Part shown: positions 1 through 7,863 of the stretch, one piece after another
How the letters are laid out: the number at the start of each line of letters is the position of its first letter
Numbering within the stretch: the first letter of the stretch is position 1
Assembly: GCF_036250735.1 (NCBI RefSeq)
Contig: NZ_CP109430.1
Span: forward strand, 3,720,001-3,784,000
Source of the DNA: Streptosporangium sp. NBC_01495
GTDB taxonomy: Bacteria > Actinomycetota > Actinomycetes > Streptosporangiales > Streptosporangiaceae
DNA: 64,000 bases
Reading direction: 5' to 3'
The notes under the pieces: model-generated
Told to the model about the DNA's origin: nothing
Database searches by the model: none
Seen by the model: the letters and a program-made list of their open reading frames with translations, nothing else
Translations under genes and position numbers: made by a program

Positions 1-1005
1 GTGCGAGCCCTCTTCCAGGGCAGCGTGGCCGACTGGACGGCCTGGACCTCCACCCTGCTGTACGCGGCGCCGCTGCTGCTCGTCGCCGTGGGCGCGTGCG
101 TCAGCGCCAGGTCCGGCGTGTTCAACATCGGGCAGGAGGGCCAGGTGCTCGTCGGCGCCCTCTTCGCCGCCTGGGTGGGGTTGCGCCTGGCGGTCACCGG
201 TCCGGCGCTGCTGGTGGTCGTGCTGACGATCGCCGCGCTGGCCGGGGGGGCGTGGGCCGGTCTCAGCTCGCTGATGTACCGGCTGCGCGGCGTCAACGTC
301 GTGGTCAGCACGCTGCTGATGACCTTCGTCGCCCAGCAGCTCGTCGCGTTCGCGGTGAACACGCCGTGGCTGCTGCAGGAGTCGCGGGTCGGTGACGCCG
401 TCGTCGCGCCGCAGTCCAACCCGCTGCCGGAGAGCGCCCTGCTCGGCTCGATCGGGGAGTACCCGGACCTGCAGGTCAACGGGGGCCTGCTGATCGCGGT
501 GACCGGAGCCGTGGTCGTCGCGACGGCGATCGCCCGCACCCGGTGGGGGTTCCGGCTCACCATGCTCGGACTCAACCCGCTCGCCGCCAGGCACGCGGGG
601 GTACGCGTCGGCGCGCTGGGCGGCGCGGCGCTGGCCGTCTCCGGCGCCTTCGCCGGGCTGGCCGGGGCCGTGCTGCTGACCAGCCCGGTCGGCGTCCACC
701 GGCTGCAGCCCGGTATGGCGATGAACATCGGCTGGGACGGCCTGCTGGTCGCCCTGGTCGCCCGCAACCGGCCGGTGCCGGCCGTGCTCTTCGCCCTGCT
801 GTTCGGCGTGCTGCGTTCCGGCGGCGGTTTCCTCGCCGCGACCGGCGTGCCCCCGTTCATCGTGGACGTGGTCAAGGTCCTGCTGGTGCTGGCCTTCGTC
901 GCCCCGCCCGCCGTCATCGCCGTGATCCGCCGCCGTGAGACCGGTGCCCGCGTCGCGCACGCGGGGCACCGGTCCGTGCCCGTCGCCGAGGGGGCCGCCC
1001 TGTGA
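1..1005 (+). CDS. Nucleoside-type ABC transporter permease (YufP-like), 5' end probably outside the window
   Basis: This is an integral membrane permease of the BmpA/nucleoside-type ABC importer family. The visible 334 residues are almost all hydrophobic segments and include the family motif N-I-G-Q-E-G-Q near residue 42, close to the typical N-I-G-x-E-G-Q. The frame opens with GTG at base 1, but relatives usually carry one or two more N-terminal membrane segments before this point, so the true start probably lies upstream and this is a partial gene. Its stop overlaps the next permease by 4 bases (GTGA), so the two are translationally coupled and likely form a heterodimer. The ATPase and binding protein are presumably upstream. 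The substrate cannot be told from the sequence; nucleosides are usual for the family. Confidence 0.82.
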   Translation: MRALFQGSVADWTAWTSTLLYAAPLLLVAVGACVSARSGVFNIGQEGQVLVGALFAAWVGLRLAVTGPALLVVVLTIAALAGGAWAGLSSLMYRLRGVNVVVSTLLMTFVAQQLVAFAVNTPWLLQESRVGDAVVAPQSNPLPESALLGSIGEYPDLQVNGGLLIAVTGAVVVATAIARTRWGFRLTMLGLNPLAARHAGVRVGALGGAALAVSGAFAGLAGAVLLTSPVGVHRLQPGMAMNIGWDGLLVALVARNRPVPAVLFALLFGVLRSGGGFLAATGVPPFIVDVVKVLLVLAFVAPPAVIAVIRRRETGARVAHAGHRSVPVAEGAAL

Positions 1006-1916
1006 TCGCCGCGGACGACGTCTCCACCATCCTGTCCAGCGGGGTACGGCTCACCGTGCCCCTGGCCTTCGCGGCGTGCGGGGAGTATCTCGCCGAGCGG
1101 GCCGGTGCCATGAACATCTCCGTCGAGGCGATGATGCTGGGCGCCGCGTTCGGCTCCGTCGCCACGGCCAGCGCCACCGGCAGTGCCGCCATCGGACTGG
1201 CCGCCGGTGTGCTGATCGGGCTCCTGACCGGTCTCGTCCACGGCAACCTCTCCCACCGGCTGGAGATCAACACCTTTGTGGTCGGCCTGGTGCTCAACGC
1301 CCTCGTCCTCGGGCTGACCGGCTATCTGATCACGATCGGTGACTTCGACTCCCACCAGGTGGCGCAGGTCAGTGTTCCCTGGCTGCGCGACATCCCGCTG
1401 ATCGGGCCCCCGCTGTTCGTCGAGCGCTGGCCGGTCTACCTGCTGGTCGTCATCATCCCGCTGACCTGGTGGCTGGTCGAGCGCAGCAGGTGGGGCCTGG
1501 AGCTGCGGGCGGTCGGCGAGCGGCCGCAGGCCGCCGACGTCACCGGCATCCGGGTCAACGCGCGCCGCCGCCAGGCCCTGCTGTGGTGCGGTGCGTTGGC
1601 CGGGCTGGGCGGCGCGTACCTCGCGGTCGGCGAAGTCGGCTCGTTCAACCAGAACATGACGGCCGGACGTGGGTACATCGTCATCGCGGCGGTGATTTTC
1701 GGCGGCTGGCGGCTGGGACGCACCCTGCTCGGCTGCGTGATCTTCGGCCTGGCCGACGCCATGCGCCTGGCGCTGCCCGCGCTGGGCCTGACGCTGAACT
1801 CGCAACTGCTCATAGTGGCGCCGTACCTGCTCGCCCTGCTCGCGATGCTGCTTTTCACGAACCGGCGCCGCGAGCCGGGGGCGCTGGGACGGCCCTTCGA
1901 ACGGGGCTCCACCTGA
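1002..1916 (+). CDS. Nucleoside-type ABC transporter permease (YufQ-like)
   Basis: This is the second permease of the importer, 304 residues with about eight to ten hydrophobic segments. The motif A-M-N-I-S-V-E-A-M-M near residue 37 is the YufQ counterpart of the N-I-G-x-E-G-Q motif in its partner. The GTG start overlaps the upstream stop by 4 bases. The C-terminus is short and charged (R-R-R-E-P-G). Its role is the second half of the membrane channel for nucleoside-like solute import, by family knowledge. A gap of about 40 bases separates it from a VOC-family gene that need not belong to the transporter. Confidence 0.85.
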   Translation: MIAADDVSTILSSGVRLTVPLAFAACGEYLAERAGAMNISVEAMMLGAAFGSVATASATGSAAIGLAAGVLIGLLTGLVHGNLSHRLEINTFVVGLVLNALVLGLTGYLITIGDFDSHQVAQVSVPWLRDIPLIGPPLFVERWPVYLLVVIIPLTWWLVERSRWGLELRAVGERPQAADVTGIRVNARRRQALLWCGALAGLGGAYLAVGEVGSFNQNMTAGRGYIVIAAVIFGGWRLGRTLLGCVIFGLADAMRLALPALGLTLNSQLLIVAPYLLALLAMLLFTNRRREPGALGRPFERGST

Positions 1917-1957
1917 GGCTCCCGGAGACCGAGGGGGGGAGGAAGTGGAGGATCTTC

Positions 1958-2410
1958 ATGAGTGATCTGACCCGGGCACGGTGGACGCACGTCGCCCTGC
2001 CCACGGGCGATCTCGACAAGGCGATCGCCTTCTACACGTCGCTGACGCCGCTGGTGGTCGTCGAGCGCTTCCGGGACGCCGACGGCGAGAGCGCCTGGCT
2101 CTCCAACGACGGGCAGGCCGAGACCCCGATGGTCCTGGTGCTCGTCTCCTTCGACAAGGACAGGGGCGGGAGGCTGGGGCTGCTGACGCCGTTCGCGCAC
2201 ATCGGCATCGAGGTGCCCGAGCGCGCCGACGTGGAGGAGATCGCCGAGCGGGCGCGCGAGCTGGGCAGCCTGCACTGGGAGCCCCGTGACATGCCCGGCC
2301 CGGTCGGCTACATCTGCGCCCTGAAGGACCCGGACGGGAACGTCGTCGAGATCTCCCACAACCAGCGGGTCTTCGCCACGGTACGCAAACTGTGGGCGGC
2401 CCCCTCCTGA
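1958..2410 (+). CDS. VOC/glyoxalase-family protein
   Basis: A 150-residue single-domain protein of the vicinal oxygen chelate superfamily. It begins W-T-H-V-A-L-P-T-G-D-L-D-K-A-I-A-F-Y, the usual first beta-alpha unit with the metal-ligand-type His, and ends with the family signature L-K-D-P-D-G-N-V-V-E-I, whose Glu is the usual second-half ligand. An internal F-A-H-I-G-I-E-V gives the second-half His. These positions fit a divalent-metal enzyme such as a dioxygenase, a lyase or a thiol-transferase-type resistance protein. The ATG at 1958 was chosen because a purine-rich GGAAGTGGAGG stretch precedes it, although the open frame runs further upstream inside the permease gene. Substrate unknown. 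Confidence 0.85.
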   Translation: MSDLTRARWTHVALPTGDLDKAIAFYTSLTPLVVVERFRDADGESAWLSNDGQAETPMVLVLVSFDKDRGGRLGLLTPFAHIGIEVPERADVEEIAERARELGSLHWEPRDMPGPVGYICALKDPDGNVVEISHNQRVFATVRKLWAAPS

Positions 2411-2436
2411 GCGGGAGTCCACCTGCGGGGAGAGGC

Positions 2437-2748
2437 TCAACCCCGCGCGATCTCGGTGCCCAGGGCGTCGAGGTGCTGGTTCCAGAAGTGCCGGTAGCGG
2501 TCGAGCCACCTGTCCACCTCCCGCAGCGGGGCGGGGTCGACGGCGTACAGCCGCCGGGTTCCCTGGGCGCGTACGGTCGCGAAACCGTTGTCGCGCAGCA
2601 CGCGCAGGTGCTGCGAGACGCCGGGCTGTGAGATCCCGAACTCCTCCTGCACCACGGCGCCGATCTCACCGGCCGCCCGCTCGCCGTCGGCGAGCAGCTC
2701 CAGGATCCGGCGCCGGACCGGATCGCCGAGAACGTCAAGCGCGTGCAT
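2437..2748 (-). CDS. ArsR/SmtB-family winged-helix repressor
   Basis: A 103-residue compact winged-helix protein. D-P-V-R-R-R-I-L-E-L-L followed by G-I-S-Q-P-G-V-S-Q-H-L-R-V-L is the ArsR helix-turn-helix. R-R-L-Y-A-V-D-P fits the wing and following strand, and the tail W-L-D-R-Y-R-H-F-W resembles the sub-branch often encoded next to SRPBCC or VOC genes. There is no cysteine pair, so it is unlikely to sense metals through thiolates. It converges on the VOC gene (26-base gap) and is divergent from the DUF1918 gene. A perfect palindrome at 2770-2781, 22 bases upstream of its start, is a good candidate for its operator. Confidence 0.88.
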   Translation of the reverse strand: MHALDVLGDPVRRRILELLADGERAAGEIGAVVQEEFGISQPGVSQHLRVLRDNGFATVRAQGTRRLYAVDPAPLREVDRWLDRYRHFWNQHLDALGTEIARG

Positions 2749-2769
2749 GGCCTCACTGTCTCAGTATCG

Positions 2770-2781
2770 ACTTATATAAGT
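2770..2781. promoter_or_regulatory. Perfect 12-bp AT-rich palindrome upstream of the ArsR-type gene
   Basis: ACTTATATAAGT is a perfect palindrome in otherwise very GC-rich DNA, and its core also resembles a -10 element. It sits 22-33 bases upstream of the ArsR-type start codon, where autoregulatory ArsR operators usually lie. Assignment as an operator or overlapping promoter is inference from position and symmetry. Confidence 0.5.
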
Positions 2782-2913
2782 AAAGTCTGAAGCCGACGAG
2801 GCCTTCCGGCCGGCCTTACTGCGCCTCCCACCTGGACGAATACGCCGCAGGGTGATGCCATGGAAGGGGAGGATGGCCGGAGAACCGGCACCCTGTTGAT
2901 CCGGGAGGCCACC

Positions 2914-3108
2914 ATGAAGGCAACCGTAGGCGACAAGCTGATCGTGGAGAGCGCCCACGACGGCGCTCCCCGCAAGATCGGATTCATCATCGAGCTGCGC
3001 AACGAGGACGGAAGCCCGCCCTACGTGGTCCGCTGGGAGGGCGACGAGCACGAAAGCCTCGTCTTCCCCGGTCCCGACGCCCACATCGTGCCGGGCGTTC
3101 CGAGGTAG
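2914..3108 (+). CDS. DUF1918 small protein
   Basis: A 64-residue protein beginning M-K-A-T-V-G-D-K-L-I-V-E-S and containing G-F-I-I-E-L and P-P-Y-V-V-R-W-E-G-D-E-H. This is the complete DUF1918 pattern common in actinomycetes, a small SH3-like beta-barrel of unknown function. The ATG at 2914 follows GGGAGG at good spacing; an in-frame ATG at 2860 would add 18 residues with no family match. It stands alone between an ArsR-type regulator and an aldo/keto reductase. Confidence 0.85.
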   Translation: MKATVGDKLIVESAHDGAPRKIGFIIELRNEDGSPPYVVRWEGDEHESLVFPGPDAHIVPGVPR

Positions 3109-3162
3109 GCCGGACCCCGCGCGGTACCGTCCCGCCGGCCTGCCGCCCCCGGGTGCCGGTGG

Positions 3163-3190
3163 TTCCCGACCGTGCGGTGCGGGCTACGAT
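3163..3190 (+). promoter_or_regulatory. Candidate promoter for a leaderless aldo/keto reductase mRNA
   Basis: TTCCCG at 3163-3168 and TACGAT at 3185-3190 are separated by 16 bases and resemble -35 and -10 elements. The -10 element ends 7 bases before the GTG at 3198, so transcription would start at or next to the start codon. No Shine-Dalgarno sequence is visible in that gap. This fits a leaderless transcript, common in actinomycetes, but it is a prediction. Confidence 0.45.
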
Positions 3191-3197
3191 CGCTGAT

Positions 3198-4175
3198 GTG
3201 GAACAGCGCGAATTGGGCAGAACAGGCAGGCAGGTCGGCGTCGTCGGGCTCGGCGCGTGGCAGCTGGGGGCCGACTGGGGTGAGGTCGGCGAGGACGAGG
3301 CCCTGGCCACCCTCAACGCCGCCGTGGACGCCGGAGTCACCTTCGTCGACACCGCCGACGTGTACGGCGACGGGCGCAGCGAGCAGATCGTCTCGCGGCT
3401 GATCAAGGACAGGCCGGGGCTGACCGTGGCCACCAAGATGGGCCGCCGCGTCGCCCAGGAGCCGTCGGCCTACACCCTGGACAACTTCCGGGCGTGGACC
3501 GACCGCTCCCGCGCCAACCTCGGCGTCGACACCCTCGACCTGGTGCAGTTGCACTGCCCGCCCACCCCGGTCTACGCGACGGACAGGGTCTTCGACGACC
3601 TCGACACGCTCGTCGAGGAGGGCCGGGCGGCCGCCTACGGGGTGAGTGTGGAGACCTGCGACGAGGCACTGACCGCGATCGCCCGGCCGGGCGTGGCCAC
3701 CGTGCAGATCATCCTCAACGCCTTCCGGCTCAAGCCGCTGGAGAAGGTGCTCCCGGCGGCGGCCGAGGCCGGGGTCGGCATCATCGCCCGCGTCCCGCTG
3801 GCCAGCGGCCTGCTGTCCGGCAAGTACGACGAGTCCACCGTCTTCACCGCCGACGACCACCGCACCTACAACCGGCACGGTGAGGCCTTCGACGTCGGCG
3901 AGACCTTCTCCGGGGTCGACTTCGCCACCGGCCTGGAGGCGGTCCGCCGCCTGGCCCCGCTGGTGCCGCCGGAGACCACCATGGCGCAGTTCGCGCTGCG
4001 CTGGATCATCGACCAGCCCGGCGTCTCCGTGGTCATCCCCGGTGCCCGCAACCCCGGGCAGGCCCGCGCCAACGCGGCCGCCGCCGCCGTGGACCCGCTG
4101 CCCGAGGCCACCCTCGCGGGCGTGCGGGAGATCTACGACGAGCTGATCCGCCCGCAGGTCCACCAGCGCTGGTAG
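3198..4175 (+). CDS. Aldo/keto reductase
   Basis: A 325-residue NADPH-dependent oxidoreductase with a TIM-barrel fold. It starts E-Q-R-E-L-G-R-T-G-R-Q-V-G-V-V-G-L-G, the standard N-terminus of the family. F-V-D-T-A-D-V-Y-G-D-G-R-S-E carries the catalytic Asp and Tyr, V-A-T-K-M-G the Lys, and L-D-L-V-Q-L-H-C the His of the tetrad. The C-terminal V-V-I-P-G-A-R-N-P-G-Q-A segment fits the cofactor-binding loop. GTG 3198 was chosen because it puts the family N-terminus at residue 1; an upstream ATG at 3153 would add 15 unrelated residues. Likely monocistronic; substrate unknown. Confidence 0.9.
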   Translation: MEQRELGRTGRQVGVVGLGAWQLGADWGEVGEDEALATLNAAVDAGVTFVDTADVYGDGRSEQIVSRLIKDRPGLTVATKMGRRVAQEPSAYTLDNFRAWTDRSRANLGVDTLDLVQLHCPPTPVYATDRVFDDLDTLVEEGRAAAYGVSVETCDEALTAIARPGVATVQIILNAFRLKPLEKVLPAAAEAGVGIIARVPLASGLLSGKYDESTVFTADDHRTYNRHGEAFDVGETFSGVDFATGLEAVRRLAPLVPPETTMAQFALRWIIDQPGVSVVIPGARNPGQARANAAAAAVDPLPEATLAGVREIYDELIRPQVHQRW

Positions 4176-4211
4176 CCGACCGGCGGCCGGAACGGCTCGG
4201 AACAGGCCGGA

Positions 4212-7200
4212 TCAGCTCAGGCGGGCCAGCAGCCGCAGGCTCCGCTCCTCCAGGTGGGCCAGGCCGAGCCGCCGGTGCGTCTCGGCCGCCTCGCGGGCGT
4301 GCTCACGAGCCCGGCCGGCGCGGCCCAGCCGCGCCGCCAGCTCGGCGAGGACCAGGTGGGTGGAACCCCACGCCGCGCTGCCCGTCCCGGCGACGATCAG
4401 CTGGTCGGCGTGCGGGGCGAGCCTGTCGTACAGCTCCCCGGGGTCGGGGACACCGAGCTCGGCGGCGACCAGGCCCCAGACGGGGATGAGGAAGTCGGCG
4501 ATCCAGTCGTCCGCGACCTCGGTGCCCCAGCGGGCGATCAGCTCGCGGGCGAGATCCGGACGGCCGGAGTCGAGGGCGGCCAGCACCGCGATCGGGCGCA
4601 GCGGCGCCAGCGACGGGTCCTCCGCCGAGGCCAGCAGCCCGTCGAGGGTCTCCGCGACCCGGCCGCGCCCCCGATCGCAGGTGAACGTCGTCAACAGCAG
4701 CCGGAACTCCTGCCCCCAGACGCTGGAGCCGTACCCCATCTTCCCGAAACGGGTGGCGAGCGACTCCGCGTCCGCCCAGCGGCCTTCGAGGGTGCGCCTG
4801 CCGGTCTGGGCGATGCGGACCATGGCCTCCAGCTCGGGGCGGCGTACCTCCTCGACCAGTCGCTCGCAGCGGGCCAGGTCGAGATCCCAGCCGGTCAGGT
4901 CACCGGCGCGCATCAGGCAGGCCATCCGGAACACCCGGGCCACCAGCTCGGTGGCGCGCGGCAGGCGCGGCAGGGCCAGCATCTCCTCCGCGGCCCGCAG
5001 CCGCTCGGGGTTGCGGCCCGGCACCCAGCAGGAGAGCAGGTAGTTGTTCAGGGTCCGCGCCAGCAGCGCGGGGTCGCCCAGGCCGCGGGCGATCTCCACG
5101 GCCCGCGCCGCGTGCCGCTCGCCCTCGGCGCGGCGCGGACCCCCGTAGTGCAGCTCCACGGCCAGGGTGCCCAGCAGCGCGGCCCGGTCGCGGTCGTCGA
5201 GCGGCCCGGCCAGCAGATCCTCCAGCACGGCGACCATCGCGGCGTCGACCACCCCGTACGGGCGCCACAGCCACAGGGCGAGCCCGCCGGCGACGGTGAT
5301 CGCGGAGATCAGGGCCTTTCTGTCGCCCAGCCGCAGGGCCAGCTCGATCGCCTCGTCCAGGTCCCGGCGGGCCGCCGTGGCGTCTCCCACCGTACGGCGG
5401 GCCTGCCCCAGCTCGGTCAGCAGCGCGCACCTGGTCCTGCCGTCGCCGCCGTCGGCCGGCAGCGAGTTCAGGGCCAGCTCCCACAGCTCGACGGCCTCGG
5501 TGTACGCGAGCTGGGCCGCCTCCCGCCCGGCCGCGCGGGAGGCGTGCTCCACCGCCCTGGACGCGCCGCCGACCCTGGCGGCCGAGGCGAAGTGATGGGC
5601 CAGCGTGGCGGGCTCGGTGCCCGGCCTGGCCTCCAGGCACTCGCCCGTACGCAGGTGCAGCCGGGCCCGCGCCAGGCGGCCGAGCCCGGCCAGCAGCGCG
5701 TCGCGCACCAGGGCGTGGGAGAAGCGGTAGTCGGGGCCGCCGGGCGGCTCGGTCAGCAGCCCGCTCGCCACCGCCGGCTCCAGCAGGGCCATCACCCGCT
5801 CGGCGGGGATGCCCGTGACGGCCTCGAGCACGTCGATCTCCACCTCGCGCCCGGTGACCGCCGCCGCCCGCAGCAGCTCCCGCGTCTCCTCGGGAAGCCT
5901 GGCCGCCCGGCGTTCGATGACGTCGCGCGCCCCGGCGGGCAGTCCGGCCGCCAGGCAGCCCTCGCCCTCGCCCTCACGCAGGCGCAGCAGCTCGCCCAGG
6001 TAGAAGGGGTTGCCGCCGGTCCGCTCCAGCAGCACGCCGACCAGCCCGGGATCCTCGGGGACCCGCCGCAGGCGCAGGTACGACGACACGTCCCGGGCGC
6101 CGAACGGGGCCAGCTCCACGCGCTCGGTCCCCCGCTCCCTGGACAGCGCGCCGAGGGTGTCGCGCAGCTGCGCGGGGTGGTCGCCCGGCTCGGGACGCAG
6201 GGTCGCCACCACGAGCACCGGGTGGCGGGCCAGCTCGCCCGCGACGAAGGCCAGCAGCCGCAGCGAGGAGGCGTCGGCCCAGTGCAGGTCCTCCAGGACC
6301 ACCAGGAGCGGGCCGCCGGTGGAGGTCAGTGTCGCCGCCACCCGCTCGTACAGCTCGAACAGCGCGGCGTCGGGGTCGGGGCCGCCGTCTGCTGACGCCG
6401 CCCTGCCGGGGAACGGGTTCGTCCCGCCGCACTCGCGCAGCACCTGGGTCCAGGGCCAGAACGCGGGAGCCGCGCCGTCCACGCAGCGTCCCCAGGCGAC
6501 CCGGAACCCCCGGCCCGCGGCCTCGTCGGCCGCGGCCAGCGCGAGCCGGGTCTTGCCGATCCCGGCCTCCCCGGTCACCAGCAGCACCCCGCCGTCCCCG
6601 CGCCGCGCCGCGGCCAGCCGCTCGGCCACCAGGCGCAGCTGCGCCTCCCTGGCGACCAGGGTCTCACCGGCCACAAGCTCCCCGGTCGCGGTCGCGGTCG
6701 CGGTCCCGGCCGGGGCCGGGGCGGAGGGTGGGGCCGGTGCGAGCGGGGCGGGTGCGACGAGGGACCGCCGGTGACCGGGAAGCGGCGCGGGGACGGCGGG
6801 GTGCCGCCATTGACCGGGAGGCGGGCCGGGTGCGGTGGGGGGCCGCCGGTGACCGGGGAGGCCGGGATCGGCGTCGGAGATCTCCAGCTCGGTGGCCTGC
6901 TCGAACACCGCCCGCTCCAGGCGCCGCAACTGTGGCCCCGGCTCGATGCCGAGCTCGTCGGCGAGCAGGGCGCGAACCCGGCGTAGCGCGGCGAGCGCGT
7001 CGGCCTGCCGGCCGGCCCGGTACAGCGCCAGCACCAGCAGCCCCCAGAGCCGCTCCCGGTAGGGGTGGGCCTCGGCGAGGGCCTCCAGATCCGGCACGCA
7101 GGCGCCGCCATCGCCCAGCGCCAGCCGTGCCTCGAACCGGTCCTCCACGGCGGTGTCGCGCAGCTCGCGCAGCCGCGCGACGGCGGGCCGGACGAACTCC

Positions 7201-7658
7201 TGACCGGCGAACTCACCCAGCGGCTCACCCCGCCACAGCCCCAGCGTCTCCTCCAGCACCCGGCGCGCCTCGCCGTGGTCGCCGCGCGCCAGCGCCCTGC
7301 GGCCCTCCTCCGCGCCCGCCGCGAAGCGCGCCAGGTCGACCTGGCCCGGGGTAACGGCCAGCAGGTATCCCGGCTCGCGCGTGAGCAGCACCCTCGGCGG
7401 CGTACGCGGCCTGCGGCCGGGCTCCAGCACCCTGCGCAGGTGCGCGATATAGGCCTGCAGGGTCCTCGTCGCGCCGGAGGGCGGCTCACCCGCCCACAGC
7501 TCGTCGATCAGGCGGTCCAGCGAGACCACCCTGCCCGGCTCCAGCGCCAGCATCGCCACCAGGGCACGCTGCTTCCTGGTGCCGAGGTCAAGCGGGTGAC
7601 CGGCCTCGTCGGCGACCTCCAGCGGGCCGAACAGCCGGAAGGTCAGGCTCGTCGGCAT
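4212..7658 (-). CDS. SARP-type regulator with BTAD and AAA-ATPase domains (AfsR/DnrI family)
   Basis: A 1148-residue signal-integrating transcription factor. Residues 1-95 form an OmpR-type DNA-binding domain (L-T-F-R-L-F-G-P-L-E-V, then R-K-Q-R-A-L-V-A-M-L-A-L). A bacterial transcriptional activation (BTAD) domain follows to about residue 250, with E-L-G-I-E-P-G-P-Q-L. A Pro/Ala-rich linker containing three 13-residue repeats (nt 6738-6854) comes next. The ATPase has Walker A G-E-A-G-I-G-K-T and Walker B L-L-V-V-L-E-D-L-H-W-A-D. The rest is a helical TPR-like region with no C-terminal LuxR helix-turn-helix. The ATG at 7658 follows AGAGGA. It is divergent from the flavoenzyme gene at 7864, a plausible target. 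The signal is unknown. Confidence 0.88.
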   Translation of the reverse strand: MPTSLTFRLFGPLEVADEAGHPLDLGTRKQRALVAMLALEPGRVVSLDRLIDELWAGEPPSGATRTLQAYIAHLRRVLEPGRRPRTPPRVLLTREPGYLLAVTPGQVDLARFAAGAEEGRRALARGDHGEARRVLEETLGLWRGEPLGEFAGQEFVRPAVARLRELRDTAVEDRFEARLALGDGGACVPDLEALAEAHPYRERLWGLLVLALYRAGRQADALAALRRVRALLADELGIEPGPQLRRLERAVFEQATELEISDADPGLPGHRRPPTAPGPPPGQWRHPAVPAPLPGHRRSLVAPAPLAPAPPSAPAPAGTATATATGELVAGETLVAREAQLRLVAERLAAARRGDGGVLLVTGEAGIGKTRLALAAADEAAGRGFRVAWGRCVDGAAPAFWPWTQVLRECGGTNPFPGRAASADGGPDPDAALFELYERVAATLTSTGGPLLVVLEDLHWADASSLRLLAFVAGELARHPVLVVATLRPEPGDHPAQLRDTLGALSRERGTERVELAPFGARDVSSYLRLRRVPEDPGLVGVLLERTGGNPFYLGELLRLREGEGEGCLAAGLPAGARDVIERRAARLPEETRELLRAAAVTGREVEIDVLEAVTGIPAERVMALLEPAVASGLLTEPPGGPDYRFSHALVRDALLAGLGRLARARLHLRTGECLEARPGTEPATLAHHFASAARVGGASRAVEHASRAAGREAAQLAYTEAVELWELALNSLPADGGDGRTRCALLTELGQARRTVGDATAARRDLDEAIELALRLGDRKALISAITVAGGLALWLWRPYGVVDAAMVAVLEDLLAGPLDDRDRAALLGTLAVELHYGGPRRAEGERHAARAVEIARGLGDPALLARTLNNYLLSCWVPGRNPERLRAAEEMLALPRLPRATELVARVFRMACLMRAGDLTGWDLDLARCERLVEEVRRPELEAMVRIAQTGRRTLEGRWADAESLATRFGKMGYGSSVWGQEFRLLLTTFTCDRGRGRVAETLDGLLASAEDPSLAPLRPIAVLAALDSGRPDLARELIARWGTEVADDWIADFLIPVWGLVAAELGVPDPGELYDRLAPHADQLIVAGTGSAAWGSTHLVLAELAARLGRAGRAREHAREAAETHRRLGLAHLEERSLRLLARLS
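6738..6854 (-). repeat. Three 39-bp in-frame repeats in the regulator linker
   Basis: Three adjacent 39-bp units (6816-6854, 6777-6815 and 6738-6776, in reading order) each encode 13 residues beginning G-[HQ]-[RW]-R and continuing Pro/Ala-rich. They lie exactly between the BTAD and ATPase domains. Keeping the frame with a period of 13 codons suggests slippage or unequal exchange tolerated in a flexible linker. Copy number may vary between strains. Confidence 0.85.
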
Positions 7659-7863
7659 GCGTCCTCTTTCCATGGCAGCCGGAAGCCTACGTTCTCCCAC
7701 CGTCAATTCCGTGGCCGGTGGATCCGGCGACCGAGGCCTGTCCGGCGCGACCACCTTCCACGCCGTGGTGGCCGACGGTCCATGCCCGGATCCCAGCTCG
7801 ACCTCAGCTCGATCCCAGCCCGGTCGTTCGACAGTGGGTCCGGCGAAAGGGAGAAAAACAATC

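Noticed and set aside
4254-6395. A 713-codon plus-strand frame opposite the SARP regulator
   Set aside because: Composition is Gly/Gln/Arg-rich with no motif; the minus strand encodes a complete multidomain regulator.
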